Of a DNA stretch of 64,000 bases, positions 34,201 through 46,525 are shown one piece after another (within the stretch, counting starts at the first letter, position 1; every line of letters starts with the position of its first letter). A program made the position numbers and the translations under genes. The notes under the pieces were generated by a model. The model was not told where the DNA came from. It did not search any database and saw only the letters and a program-made list of their open reading frames with translations. Source of the stretch: Setophaga petechia (taxonomy: Eukaryota > Chordata > Aves > Passeriformes > Parulidae); the NCBI GenBank assembly GCA_024362935.1, contig JANCRA010000008.1:29940557-30004556 (forward strand), in the 5' to 3' direction.

Positions 34201-37200
34201 CCACAATCGTCCCCCAAAAATGCAATAAATGGAAATACCATCCAAACTGCACCCGAGAGTCAGACACCTTAGGAAAGCAAAGTCAGGTCAACAATAAGAG
34301 AGGCTACAAAATCACAGTAACAGATAATCTTCTAAGCAGCTTGCTTTAAGGTAAATACCACAGCAAGTTGCTTTTAAGTGGAGAAAAAAAGCCCCAAAAC
34401 CACAAAAAGCCCTTAAACTAGTCCAACAATCCTCATTTTTCTTGTCTTCTCTGCTCCTCCTGTTGCTTGCCATTTTTCTTGTTTGGCAGCAGCTCAGGAG
34501 GATTCAGCACACTGCAGAGCTGCAGCACAGCTCACACACAGCATGGCAGGTCCCCAGCTGCATGGAGAGCCTCTCCAAGGGTGCAGAGCCACATCCAGCT
34601 TCCTCTTCAGCTGCTACCAGGAGCCTGCCAGCCAACAAGATGCTGCCAACAAGCAGGCAAAGCGGCACAAAGCCATGTCACAGCGGCTGGCACACAAGGG
34701 ATCCAAGAGTACTGCTCCTAGAGGAAGCACTACAATGGCAGTGACTCCCCTGGAGACCATCCCTTCTTTTCACTGGGGAAGCTGCATGCTGACCTAACTC
34801 TTGAGGGAGACACGGCTATCCAGGTCTTCAAGTGCAAGAAATGACTGATGCTCCTCCCTGAAGTGATGACAGCAGCAGCACCATTATGTCTGGGATGTGT
34901 GCTGTGGCATTCGGGCAAGAGGATGCAGGATGTGGTGAGCAGGCACCTTTGTGGTAACAAACGGGATGGAGAGAGTCTTCAGAAGAGGATCTACAGAGGC
35001 AAAAGGCCAAGGCCATCAGACTACAGAGCGAGGCAAGACCAAAGTAGCACTGGAACAGGAAACATGAACTCTGAGATGAGTAACGTTTGAAAACAGTGAA
35101 GTCTGGCAACAGGAAGACTCTTCTGTCCCCACTGCAGCTTACTGATCTGCAGAACATGGTCATGACCCTGGCAGCAGTAAGAGGATAAGTGAGTCCTGCC
35201 TTGCCCAGCAGTTCAGTACATCAGATTAGAAGTACAAAATGAAAGATTTTTTTTTAGTAATAGGAGATTCTTTCCCATGTAGGACAAAGACAGACCTGCT
35301 GACCTGTTGCTAAGGGAGGTCCACGGGTTGCCCAGAGCCTGCCTGAAGGATACTGTGGAGACACCACCACAGCTTTTCTAGCCTGTCATGGATAGATACC
35401 AACTGCCTACAGGGACAGAACACAATTAACTTTGGGCTTTTTGGCTACCTCCATGAAGGGGTTCCTTGACCACAGAGAGCTCCAGTACAAAAGTATGAGT
35501 AAATTGTGGTTCCATGTGTCTATTCATTCTCTTGGTCAATCAGAGTAACACTAGGAATAAGGTTACAAATCATCTAACCAAGGAAAGGTGGTGGATAAGC
35601 CTAACTATGAACACAGGACATCACCATTCACACAAAGTCTTCAGCTGTGGAGGAAAAAATACTGGACACACAAACCAGGATGTTCCTTAATTGTATTGAT
35701 AATGGTTTCCTACTATAGATGACACAGAAGCGAGCCAGGATTAGCACAGTAAATTGACCTGCTGCTCAAAACCAAGGAAAAACTGATGGCAAATACAGCA
35801 AAAAATGACATTGTGAGCATGAGGTAACTGAGTTCAGGACACAGGAGGAGGCTGGAAGAGGAAGAAGCAAAATTAAGACTCTAGGCTTTGATGAAGCAGA
35901 TTTTGACTTATTCAAGGAATTGCAGTGTAGGGAATGAGTCAAAAGAGATAATGTGCCCAGAAGGGGTGGCCAGTTTGCAGAGCACAGAGATACACAAACG
36001 AACAAGCCTGTTTGTGCAGGAACACTTGCAGAACATGTGCCCAGCGAAGTAGTGTGTCCTAGTAAATTAAGATTCAAAAAGGAAGCACATAAGAAATAGG
36101 AACAAAGACTAGAAACTTAGAAAAGAAACTAAAAGCAGTGGAACAACAGGGAGGAAGACCAAAGCCCAGCTTGAACTAAAACTAACAAGACTCCAAGGAT
36201 AGCAAGAAACAGTTCTACAAAAATGTTAGCTGAGAAACAGAGTTCATGAAAAATTCGCATCTGTTGATAGATAGGAAGAGAAATAAGCAGTAGACATAAC
36301 AAGAGGCAAAGCACCAGCAGAGTCTTCACCTCAGTCTTTTTCAACAAAGCCAGATTCCAGCAAGAAAGAGACATCAAACCACAGAAGCAACAGTTCAGAG
36401 AAATGCAGAAAAACCTGGAAATGCTCAGGTGCATCCCAGGATGAGACTCACCTGAGGGTACAGACAGAGTTACTAGTGTGACTAAAAGGCTACTGTCAAT
36501 CATGTGTAGAAAACCATGGCTATAGAAGGCCCCACTGGAACTCTGGGAAAAGGATAACATTATTCCCATCTTTAAGAAAGAACTCGGGAGTGGTCAGTGT
36601 CATCTCAGTTCCTGAAAAGATCACGTGGAATATCCTCTTAAAATCCTCTCCAAAAGCTGCATCCAGCTTGAGGAAATAACAGATCATACAGATGGTGAAT
36701 ACAACAGAACTTTAGCAGGATTTCTGACACTATCTCCTATAGCAGTCTTTTCTGGGCAAAGAGGAAATATGGGCTTGCACACTGACTGGACTGCTGGGCA
36801 AACAGGGCCTGGTGGCTGGTAAGAAATAGAGCTCATCAGAACAAAACCTGCAACCCATTTTCTTCAGTATCTTCACTAATGATTGGGATAAAACAGATGG
36901 CACCAACAGCAAATTTAGGGGAAAGCAGGGAGAAAGTAAGGGCTGAGGCAACACACCAAGCACTAGAGCTTTAGACGAGACCAGAGCAAACATAAATCTT
37001 ATGAAGTTCAAAGAGAAAAAGTAAGAAGTAATCAAAGTACAAGTTTAAATATCAAGAACGTATCTTTTTATTTATTCACTGTTAAAAAGAAGTCCTGAAA
37101 TGTTAACAAATTGAAGATGAAATTAATATATCTGGCATTATTCCCTCACAAGATGCTGATTTATCTTAAAATATACTTTTAAGACATGACTTCTCTCAGG

Positions 37201-40200
37201 AGCTGAAGGAAAAAATATCTATGCAAGACTAGTATAAAAATAGTGTTCTGCATTTTACTTATTTAGTTGTAATTACACATAAAAGTTCAAATCACAGATG
37301 ATCCTTTTGCACAAATGAGTCAGATGCAACAGTTCCACGCCTTAATAAAAAAATAAGCACTTTTAAATCTCGTTCCTACATAATTAGCACAACAGATTTG
37401 AGGAAAAAAGTAACTAATGGAACTTATGAATAACAAATCACATGAAGTGAATGAACTTAAATGAAGGGTTATGCTGGCTAAAGTTATCTTTACAGAAGCG
37501 TTCACATCTTCTTTAAAGTACCGATTAACTACTACACAAGTCGCATTGGCATTTTCACAACACCATCAAATTGATGTTTCCTGTAATACTTTTAAGCACA
37601 TACAGAACTGAAAGAAACCCGTATTTCCATTAGCCTGAACAAGCTACACAGCAAGACTTCTGAAAGCTACTGCTCTCACTTGTTCAATAAGCCTTTATTA
37701 ACCTTTCTCATACTTTTCCCTTCATAACTATAAAGTCACAGCTCCTTCCCAAATCTCCCTAATGCCAAGAGGTAATTGATTCTATGTCATTTGTATGCAA
37801 ATCTTCCTTCTACCACATTTTTCACTACTGATCCGCTCAAAAATTTACATTTCATGCTTCAACTTTCATCAAAAATGAGATTCAATCAGAAAGTCTCTTT
37901 TCACATTACACTTTGAATTGACTGAATCTGAACAACTGCAAATATTGCTGTGAGAAAATAGTTATTATTGGGTTTCCTCTTCAAACAAGAATGAATTTTT
38001 TCCTACAATAAAATGTACAGAAAGACTGATACTGCTGAACTGCCTCCAGTATGCTAAACAGCCTGGAAATGAATCCAATACCTGTAAAGATTAGTCTTAA
38101 ATACAATAGTCAAGATCAGGAAAGATTAGCATAAGTACTGAAGATTATTGATTTGACTTCACTTTCTGTGACTTACTTTAACCTTTTAAATTCAATATAC
38201 CTGTAATCTAGTTCTCTTTCTATGAAAAACATGAGAGAGTTCCCAAACTTGACCTCCCAGACAGAAGTCCAAAACAAAATACTCAATCTACTATTCTTTG
38301 TGATAAAAGAAGTATTTTCACTGAAGCGTTATCCAGAAAGATTGAACAACTATACACATTAAGGGAAAAACAGGGGCATGAACTCAGCAGAAACAAAAAG
38401 ATAAATGTTTTGTTTACAAGTAAAAAAACCTGTTTATATCTGTTCAATTTTTTTTAAAAATGGACTAATATGCTCAACTTTAGGAAAAAGGTTTTGAGTA
38501 TAGTATGACTACTGTTTCAGAAAACAAAATTTTCAGGCTAAAACTGATTGAAAGCAGGGCCTCATCTCCCTATCCATCAGTGCTCTGGAGGAACACTAAT
38601 ATGTAACCAGGGCCCAGTACAGGCAGGCAGGCAGGCATACCAAGTATAGAACCTGACCCTGCTGCATCACAAGAGAAGATAAAAGAGAAAAATAAATAAA
38701 TCAGGCAATGGTACCAGTGGCCTGATAGAAGTGAAAAAAACACAGTTACTACGTTGAAAAATACAAGGTTGTCCTAAAAACAACTAAAATTTTAAAAAAT
38801 TGCTGAGCACTTGCAGGCACAAACTCAATCTTAAATATTTTCATAAGCCTAGCTTTAGTTTTGAAACATGTTAGCTTTAACTCTCCAAAAGCAGGAAATG
38901 AAGTCCAGTTTATAGATTTTCTAAAGAAACACAGTTGCAAACACATAATTTCTGTTTCACATATCACTAACCTCCAGGTTGTTAAGCTGGAGATTTTTCT
39001 TACTTATTAAGATGATGCTCTGAGAAAAAAGTTTAGACTTTAAAGATCCTCTGCTAATTAGCTACATCCCTAACAGAGGTAAGAGACAGCTAGAAGACTT
39101 CAGTGCCTTCACAGCAGGCGAGTTAGCACTTACCAATTGCCAGCCCATCACTAAAATTGTGCAGCCCATCTCCCATGATCACCATCCAGGCCAGAGTTGC
39201 TATCCCCGCGTCCTTCAGCTCCTCGCGCGAGTAGCGCTGACTGTGACTGTGGGGATGATGGTTCTGGTGATGGTGGTGGTGCAGAATGTGATGGTAGTCA
39301 TGGTGGTGGTGGCTTAGATGATCTGTCTGTCCCAGAGTATCGTGCAAGTGAGAATGGCATTTGTTTCTACAGCCCCTGGACACATATTCGTTGTCAACCT
39401 CCTCTTGATGAGAATGAGCTATCATCACTTCTTCTTCCTCTTGTACCATTGGCTGCTGAGAAATGAAGTTTGATGGATCTTGAGAGTCTGTCCCTAGATA
39501 GCCCTCAGGCCCTGTTACAAAAACCCAGAGTACAATGTTACACATTTTTAAAATCACCTGAGAAGCAAAGATACAATAAACAGTTTGGCTATGTGAAGCA
39601 GTAAAGAAGTTTAGAAGCTGAGACTGGAAATCCAATTTCTTGAACCACAAGATTTTTTGGAAACGTTTCTACAACTTATTCAGATTTTAGAGATAATTCC
39701 CAGTAGCTCAAAATAAGGAAAACTTTTCATTTATGTCCCCTACTGCTGAAGCAGCCCTTACATTATGGATACAAATGCTTCCTAAAAGGCAACAAATCTT
39801 TTCATCTAAGACTCACTGCAATTTAAACAACAGCAAAAGGCCCCAGGTCCCAGTCTCACAGCATGAAGTAACTGTTAATTCAATTACTTCAGAAAAACCA
39901 AGTACCCAAGAAGCATGTGCCATTTAGTAATCTCAGGGCTGAAGAAAAAGGATGCAGAAGAAGATTGTGTTATAGATAATTTTGTAAACTCCTGTATTTC
40001 AAAACAAATACAGGCACTAGAGTTTAACACCTAGAAAATAAACACTAAAAAACAAAGTTATCAATATAGACCATGAAATATCCTCATATAAACATTGCTG
40101 ACACACCACAGTTGGTTCTTTTAACTAATTGCTGAAACTTGAAAATTCTTCCTCTGCAATTAAGTGAATAAATATAATTTTTTTCTACATTACAGACAAG

Positions 40201-43200
40201 TATTTCATTAGTTATAAAATTATTCTGAAAAACAAAACATCTCTTTTATCAACAACGGGTAACAAGTAACTAGTCTGGTGTGTTGTGGCTTAAAGCATGA
40301 TCTTGGGGATAACATGGTCATTTGCACTCTGAATATTGAACTTCAAGTATTGTCTACAATTTTGTAATATTACCCTTATAAATAAATAATCAAACTAACA
40401 AAATCCACAAATCTAAATAATGACTCATGCATATAACATCTAGCAGTCTAAAGAGAAGTGTAGAAAATGTAGCTGTATTGCAACTTTCACAGAAAGACTT
40501 CAACTTCTGCTGCTAAAATTAAAAGGCTTTAAGTTCCAACACTGCGAATTCACTACTTCTAACCCACTGATCCTTTTCAAAGGACAGCAGCAAATAGACC
40601 TAGTGCTCCACATATCAGCAGACAGACAGGTTTTGCTTTGAAAATAATTCAAATAGGCAGTGATCCAACCTACAGTAAGAAGCAGATCTACAAGTTGCCA
40701 TCAATCAGGTGTTTTTCAAACAGTGCTGCCACAAAGCAACAACTGTGTGCTATTAATGAGACTTACGATCATCCGTATCCAACTTTTCTTCATTTGCTGA
40801 AAACTTCTTACTTTCTCCATCATCTTCATTTTTTTTCTTATTCCAAAAGAAAATACTGCAGTTACAAATATTTTACTTATTTTTCAGGATATACATGAGC
40901 AACATTATACTCACAACATTTATGCAGCCTGCACAGAAAGGGGACAACGTGGAACCCATATAAAATTAGAAACCTATTAAAGTAGGATGACAAAGGTTCC
41001 TCAGGCTCCATAGGAGGGGACAAAACACAAAACAAAACAAAGATCATAAACAAACAAACCAACCCACACACACAAATGCCCTACATTTTTCACAAGAAAT
41101 AAGCAGAAGGTTTTCATCTGAGAAGTGAAATGCATCAAATGGTGACTAATTTATTCTGCTCATTCTTTTCCATCATAATGTCAGTATGATGGTTTTTTTA
41201 TAATGTACAGAAGGAAAACCAAGTAAAATCTCTGTTCCTTGCCAACTAAAGTCTGTATCACAACAATTTATGATCAGTGACTCAATATCTAGGAAGGCAT
41301 AATTAGTCTAACAGGAAATCCATTCCTTGTGGCTGGGAGGAGACAAAATTCTTGCTTTGCTTGAAACTCATCATGTTGTTTCCTGTCAAACATACTTAAC
41401 TAGAGATAGGGAAACCTCACAGTTAGTTTAGCTTCAGTATAAACCCCACCAACACAACCTCCTATGATCAAAGAACTTGCATGGCATCTTCCCTGCAATT
41501 ACTGCCTTAATGACCAATTTAATGAGAAAACTAAACAGAGATTATCAGTCTTTGAGGTAGCCTAGCAATTAGCTATTTTTAAACTAAGTAATTAGTATTT
41601 ACTAACTTTCCTCAAGCAAGGCTTAGGATTGGTTGGAACCAGATGACCTTTAAGATACCTTCCAACTCAAACCACTCCATGATTCTATTCTATCGCTAAC
41701 TTCTGCTTAATTTTTCTTATTGAGTCAATTTTGATATCATTCTTTATTCCTGGCTACACAGGTCTTTGAAGAACTGTTACAAGTAATTGGCAAGTTACCA
41801 ACACTAATGACCTGCCAAAATTCAGTTATATACCTTACACATGAAAACCAGCATAACAATCTGAGAGCTGCATTTTTGGGGATGAAGGGAAAGCACCAAG
41901 GGGCTTGACAGAGTGTGTTTCCCCATGGAATGCTATTCCATAAAGTCACTTTCTAGAATATACTTGGATTCTTATTCATGTAAGAACTTACTGCCAACCC
42001 TTACCTGTCTGTGCAAGTGCCCTCCTCAACAGCAGTACAATAACTGTACAAACTTATTGCATCCAGGATTAGACTTAAAATAATAATAAAACCAGTTCAG
42101 ATAGTTATAAATGTCTCAAGATGTCAGAAAGAAGTCAGTAATAAAGTGAGTTCTTAAATCACTCTGTTAAAATTGAAGATGCAATTGGATATTTTCATAT
42201 TAAACAATTCACTGCAATGTCAAGCCCTGTACTATACTGTCTGGTTATGGAGATAGCAAAGAGCCCTTAATAAAAGGTTTAGAAGTGTTATGTGTCCCTA
42301 ATAGAAATGACATTCCAATACTAACCCAGTCAGCCATTGCTATTAAATCAAAAGATATATGATATTCAAGGGAGGTTTTTTAATAAGTGTTTTCAGAAAT
42401 GACTATGTAATACAGTAGAGCTTCAGAGTAATAGTTTCCTTACCTTTTTCTTCTTGTCTTTAAATTGTTTTATTAAAGTGATCAAATGCTCCACTAGAAA
42501 CATGAAGTACAAGCCTCCAAGTGCTGTAAGTCCTTTCCATGTAGAATCCAGGTAAGCATTCTCCTCTGTACTTTGAAAAACAAGATGTTTGTACATAGAG
42601 CCTTTTTGGTCAAGCAGAGGCTTTTCGTGGTGATGGTGATGGTTTCCATGAGACTAAGGGGAGAATGAAAAGGGGAAAGTCATTATATTCAAAAGAAATG
42701 CAATGTAAGAAACATAAAAAGTATTCTTCACATAATTTTCCTCATGTCTGGAGTCCAGACTTGACAATTTTCACAGGGCAAATGCTCTGGTGACAGACTC
42801 AGACAATTACAAAGGAATCTGCTGATTGGAAATTTGTTGATAGGAAGAAACATTGCAAGGACTGAGCACAGGCCTGGCACTGGCCCACACACTGAAGCTG
42901 CATGGACACTGCTTAATCCAAGGTGTACAGCTGTCCCAACACAAACTCCTGACAACATCAAGGAATCTACATTTTAAGCAGTGGTCACAGCCAGCACACC
43001 AGTTAGCTTCCCATCTAAGAAAACTCAGAGATGTAAAACAATTTTTTCTACAAGGAAATTGGCTGTAATTTCTTTCTTTAAAGAAAGTCTGACACTTTCC
43101 CTGTCCTTATTGGATACAGGTATGATCAGAAATAAAAAAACCTTTTAGCACATCTCATTCACACGTGATTTGACTTACATAACCTTACACAGCAAGTGCA

Positions 43201-46200
43201 AAATTAACTGAAAGAAAAAAAAACCACATGCTGGATTACAGGTAGGACTGGGAAACCACAGAATCTGCAGTCACTTTTATCCATTTTATTTGAAAGCTGA
43301 AACAAGCCACTTTTGCAGGGGGAGAATGTCTGTTTAAGAACCTCAAGAAAGGTAGAAATTTAGCAATCATATTGCCATTTCATTGTCCCTATTACATAAC
43401 AGCAATTCCAAAATCTATCAAGTAGTATTTTCCCCAGGACTTCAGAAATGATGGATTCTGGTAAAAAAAAAGAAAAATCACAATGGGTAAGCCATCAACC
43501 TAAGTGGCTCTTAACAAAAAATAGTTGATTATTCATTTCACATTTAAAGTGTTCAGTGAGCAATTTCCACTACCTCTGAAGTCTATTAAACTGGGGGGGA
43601 AGAAAGGGGCAGCACTGCAATAAACTACTAAGAAAATTTATGCAAAATTCTTGTGTTCAAGGAACAATAAAGGGACCTGGCAGCACATATGACCAAGAAC
43701 AGGAAATAGAGAGGAGGATAATGCCATGAAGCTCTTGAACTTTTAAAGACTGTGAAATGAATAATACAGATGTTCCAAATGGAAAACCTTTCTATCAAAC
43801 AACCTGCATAACAGGGTTGAGAAATGACTCATCAAATGGGTACGAACTAATAGGGCACTAATACATACAGCTGTCAGGTTCTCTGCTTGGAGATAATGAA
43901 TGAAACAGTAATTAATACTTACATGTGGAAGGAGGTGTAAGAAGGCATCTCCACTCAAGGTCCCCACAGCCAGTGCCACAAGAAAACTCAGAAGAAATTT
44001 GAAAAATACTCGATTCATCAGTGGTACCAATATAACACCCAGCAAGGAAAGAAAGCTGATGACGGAGATGGATATAAAGCCACCAATCCAAGCTGGCAAA
44101 AAAAAAAAAAAAAAACCAAAAGCAACAACAATAAGTAACAGCTGATTACATGACTTTGTTTGCCTAATGTTTCTGTTCTCAAATACACCTGATCATTCAA
44201 TTAATCAGATGTTAACAAAAGGTATGCCACAAAGATTTCTCTCTAATCTTGGTGAAGTGTCAGAAGAAAATGACACTTCTTACAACTATAAAATAGGTTT
44301 CTTGGATTTTATAACCAACATAAACATTTTTCCATTAAGCTTTGATGTTACAAAAAAAATGCAGCCTACCTATTTGCAGAGAAAAACTTTTTGGAGGAGT
44401 TTCAGCTTTTTCACTAGTAGCATGGACTATGCAGTACTCGCCATCAATCTGGTTAATAAGAGCTGGGCAGAGATAACTAAATTCTGTAGCAGTCAACAAT
44501 ACTTGAGTGCCTATTCCATGAGACTGCATCAGTTTGGATGCATTGGAGCACTGTGGAAAGAGACAAGTTAAAGATTAACCAGAAGCAAAACACCACAATA
44601 CATCTTAAAAGGACTGCACATCCCATATTAATTAAAATGCAGTGGCACCACATGAAAGCAGCTGTATCAACACAACTCAAAAACTGGTAACAAACCCATT
44701 CAGTAAAAAATGTACTTCCACTCCAACCCTGACCCAGAAAGCTGGTTTGGGAGTCTGGGTAGATGACATGGAATTATTACTCATTCTCAGCACAAATGGG
44801 TCAGATGCTTTGATGTACAAACAGCAAAAGCCTAACGCTTTTCAGTCAGTTTTAAAGGCCACATAAGGAAGCATTAACAAGGTCAAATACCCTTTTGCAG
44901 CAGTGACTGCTGTGGAACGTCTTGTACAGAGCATGTTGTACATACACTCCCTCCAGTAAATAGCTCCCCACTGTACAACCTACACACAGTCTCAGTGGGC
45001 TTAAAGAACAGCAGAACTTCTGCTTCCACAGTGCAGAACACAGCAACAACTTGTGAATTCAGCACCCACCATCACATGCCACACAACACCCACTCAGGGT
45101 TACCTGGCATGGCTGCAAACACTAAGATCCTACTTGCTTTTCAAAGCCTTTAATGGAAAAGGATCTGACTGTTTAAGAAAAATGTCTATAACACAACTAT
45201 ACTCTTTATCAATGCTAATTCTATACTATTTTGAAGTAACAAGTGACATTTTGCCACAATCTTTTTCAGAGATGTTTACATACAGTTGTTAGATGGGGAG
45301 GGAAGGTGTTAAGAAGGATGGTTCTACATTATCACAATGTGAGACAGCTTGAATCACAGTACCTTAACTGGATTTTTTTACTTTCATTCCATTAATAGGA
45401 AAACAAGACAGATTCCTGACCTAAGGCAGAACTGCAAGTTTAAAACTGTAGATGTTTTTCAGGTTTAGTAACAGTTAAATATATAAAAAATAAATGCATT
45501 AAACCAAGTGTATGTTTATACTTAATTTTCCGCTGAGCTTGTGAACCTAACACTGTATTCCCTCAAAATTTTAAGTTCCAAGGAAATCTGTTTGCATGTG
45601 TCTGGCTATGTGTATTGTTACACCACAAAACTTGGCACCCAGGTAAACAATAAGCACCTGAAAAATAAACCATGACAACATTCCTGGTGGATCTGGATTC
45701 CTGAGAATACAACAGAACCGGCCTCACCTCTTGAGTGTTCTGTTTTTTCAGCTTAGAATAGAGGTAGCTCCCTCTCTCCAACTCCTTGGGAGAAGCACGA
45801 GACTCGTTTGCCTTTGTGGCACCCGGCCAGGTGCCATTGCGGCCCCCTGTGACATTAAGGGCACCAGGGCCAGCCACACCCCCACGAACAACTGGCTTGG
45901 CTTCCCCGGGCTGCACGTCCTGGAGCTCGGCGTGGCCGCCTGCGGAAGCGATGACGGACGCCGGGATCTCATGGAGCGCGTTCTTGCTGCGCACAAAGTT
46001 CTGCTGCCGCTCCACGCCCTCGGCCTTGTGGGGCTCCTTCCCGTGGCTGCTCCTGTGGTCTTTGCTAGCATCAGACTCGTGGTTTGGACAAGAAGTCTTC
46101 TCAGAGCCTTTACTCAATGATACATGATTATGATGAGAGTGGTGGTTGTGGTCATGGTCGTGATGGTCATGGTCATGATTGTGGTCATGATCATGACTGT

Positions 46201-46507
46201 GGTCATGATCGTGGTCGTGATCATGGCTTATTTTAATCCTTTTCATTTTATCTATACCTATGTTCTGCAGCAGTTTTCTAAACCCATCAATTGACAGCGA
46301 GTTGTTTTCTCCATAACGATTAAAAAGTTCTTGAAGGTGCAACTTCTGTATCAGTCCTGCCAAGTCAGTATTAACACCCATTGTCTTTTCTGAAAAAGCT
46401 CTCTCTGATGTATGCACAACAGTAGCCGTCTCCACTCCATGATGATAACTTTCACACAGCAGTATGGAAAATGATACAAGGAAAATAACTGATACCGTAC
46501 TCTCCAT
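31063..46507 (-). CDS. SLC39A6: zinc transporter ZIP6 (LIV-1), complete, 737 aa
   Basis: ZIP6 imports zinc across the plasma membrane and acts in epithelial-mesenchymal transition, usually with ZIP10. Nine coding exons (45728-46507, 44370-44550, 43923-44092, 42444-42653, 40767-40836, 39134-39511, 33865-33945, 31321-31511, 31063-31215) total 2,214 nt; human is 755 aa. Visible features are a signal peptide (1-~20), a His/Asp-rich stretch (95-128), a cysteine-bearing ectodomain end (261-320) and eight membrane segments at about 322-345, 352-372, 418-438, 572-600, 605-625, 639-661, 667-688 and 707-727. There is a His-rich cytoplasmic loop (~529-561). Metal-site motifs are HNFSDG (588-593) in TM4 and HELPHE (617-622) in TM5, typical of the LIV-1 subfamily. 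The ATG lies 18 nt after a 5' UTR splice acceptor. Confidence 0.98.
31321..31511 (-). CDS. SLC39A6: SLC39A6 coding exon 8 (TM6-TM7)
   Basis: The exon has 191 nt, acceptor GTAATAG, donor GTAAGT. It encodes [39 protein letters not shown] and [20 protein letters not shown]. It is near-identical to human. Confidence 0.98.
31754..32226 (-). mobile_element. CR1 LINE fragment, 3' part
   Basis: Read on the - strand this is the CR1 3' region: GGAGACTGAGGGAAGACC, AACAGGCTTCCCAGGGAAGT, and a tail with GTTAGACTTGATGATCCTTG ending near CTGTGATTC. About 470 bp long, decayed, inside an SLC39A6 intron. The 117-codon frame at 31,638-31,991 lies in it and is not a gene. Confidence 0.9.
32227..33864 (-). other. 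SLC39A6: SLC39A6 intron 7 remainder, AT-rich
   Basis: Very AT-rich intronic sequence. I see no exon, RNA gene or recognisable repeat. Confidence 0.55.
33865..33945 (-). CDS. SLC39A6: SLC39A6 coding exon 7 (HELPHE metal site)
   Basis: The exon has 81 nt, acceptor TTCATAG, donor GTAAGA. It encodes [18 protein letters not shown] and CHELPHEL, including the intramembrane metalloprotease-like motif HELPHE that defines the LIV-1 subfamily. Confidence 0.98.
33946..39133 (-). other. SLC39A6: SLC39A6 intron 6 (5.2 kb)
   Basis: The longest intron of the gene. A decayed CR1 fills about half of it (34,450-37,035). A short CAGG tetranucleotide run is at 38,620-38,637. The rest is AT-rich with nothing recognisable. 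Confidence 0.6.
34450..37035 (+). mobile_element. decayed CR1 LINE, 5' and reverse-transcriptase part
   Basis: Read on the + strand, several CR1 landmarks follow in the right order. ATCTTTAAGAAAGAA and CATCTCAGTTCCTGAAAAGA sit near 36,570-36,620. Remains of the 'SKAFDTVSH' block, TTTCTGACACTATCTCCTATA, are near 36,720. Then come TTCACTAATGATTGGGATAA and ATCTTATGAAGTTCAA near 36,995. The GC-richer part from 34,450 to 35,400 fits the 5' UTR/ORF1 area. All frames are broken by stops and indels. It is antisense to SLC39A6. The 5' limit is approximate. Confidence 0.65.
39134..39511 (-). CDS. SLC39A6: SLC39A6 coding exon 6 (His-rich loop, TM4)
   Basis: The exon has 378 nt, acceptor GTAACAG, donor GTAAGT. 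It encodes the large cytoplasmic loop with [46 protein letters not shown] and then TM4 with [17 protein letters not shown]. The His-rich loop is the presumed cytoplasmic zinc sensor. Confidence 0.98.
39512..40766 (-). other. SLC39A6: SLC39A6 intron 5, nothing else seen
   Basis: AT-rich intron of 1.25 kb with only short chance open frames. Confidence 0.55.
40767..40836 (-). CDS. SLC39A6: SLC39A6 coding exon 5 (short cytoplasmic-loop exon)
   Basis: The exon has 70 nt (23 codons plus one base), donor GTAAGT. It encodes [20 protein letters not shown] and TDD. The acceptor is AATAAG directly before a run of eight A. An alternative GCAG 18 bp further upstream would introduce a stop, so it was rejected. 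The exon is about 13 residues shorter than in human. Confidence 0.88.
40837..42443 (-). other. SLC39A6: SLC39A6 intron 4 with CR1 tail
   Basis: Intron of 1.6 kb. The only recognised element is a small CR1 3' end at 41,630-41,696. Confidence 0.6.
41630..41696 (+). mobile_element. CR1 LINE 3'-terminal scrap
   Basis: The stretch GGTTGGAACCAGATGACCTT, then CCTTCCAACTCAAACCA and CATGATTCTATTCTATCG is the classical CR1 3' end on the + strand. It is truncated to under 70 bp. Confidence 0.9.
42444..42653 (-). CDS. SLC39A6: SLC39A6 coding exon 4 (TM3)
   Basis: The exon has 210 nt (70 codons), acceptor CCTTAG, donor GTAAGG. It encodes [39 protein letters not shown] and [11 protein letters not shown]. 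The extracellular loop before TM3 differs in sequence from human but keeps the His cluster. Confidence 0.97.
42654..43922 (-). other. SLC39A6: SLC39A6 intron 3, nothing else seen
   Basis: Intron of 1.3 kb without recognisable repeat or exon. Confidence 0.55.
43923..44092 (-). CDS. SLC39A6: SLC39A6 coding exon 3 (TM1-TM2)
   Basis: The exon has 170 nt, acceptor TTTGCCAG after a long T-rich tract, donor GTAAGT. It encodes [37 protein letters not shown] and [16 protein letters not shown], i.e. TM1 and TM2. It is almost identical to human. Confidence 0.98.
44370..44550 (-). CDS. SLC39A6: SLC39A6 coding exon 2 (ectodomain end)
   Basis: The exon has 181 nt, acceptor TTTCCACAG, donor GTAGGC. It encodes [32 protein letters not shown] and [10 protein letters not shown]. 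It contains the cysteines and the CPALINQ motif of the membrane-proximal ectodomain. Confidence 0.97.
44551..45727 (-). other. SLC39A6: SLC39A6 intron 1 of coding part, nothing else seen
   Basis: Intron of 1.2 kb with short chance open frames on both strands. No supported feature. Confidence 0.55.
45728..46507 (-). CDS. SLC39A6: SLC39A6 coding exon 1 (signal peptide, His-rich ectodomain)
   Basis: The exon has 780 nt (260 codons), phase 0, donor GTGAGG. It begins [20 protein letters not shown], then [12 protein letters not shown] and [13 protein letters not shown], both highly conserved, then the HD repeat. The segment from about residue 150 to 255 is poorly conserved and locally GC-rich. It also produces open frames on the other strand, which are shadows. 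Confidence 0.97.
46124..46225 (-). repeat. SLC39A6: coding His-Asp repeat tract of ZIP6
   Basis: A run of CAT/CAC and GAT/GAC codons encodes [18 protein letters not shown] and more, to HHSHHNH at residue 128. The tract is a likely metal-binding/sensing region and is repetitive at DNA level (GACCATGAT-type units), so its length may vary between individuals and species. Confidence 0.9.
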
Positions 46508-46525
46508 TGCAGTTCCTTTTCAGCA

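Noticed and set aside
40837..40860. Upstream acceptor GCAG for the short SLC39A6 exon
   Set aside because: Using it shifts the frame to an early stop. AATAAG gives an intact frame that matches the orthologue.
45731..46127. Frames of 107-129 codons over SLC39A6 coding exon 1
   Set aside because: They are shadows of the real - strand exon, which carries the conserved protein.
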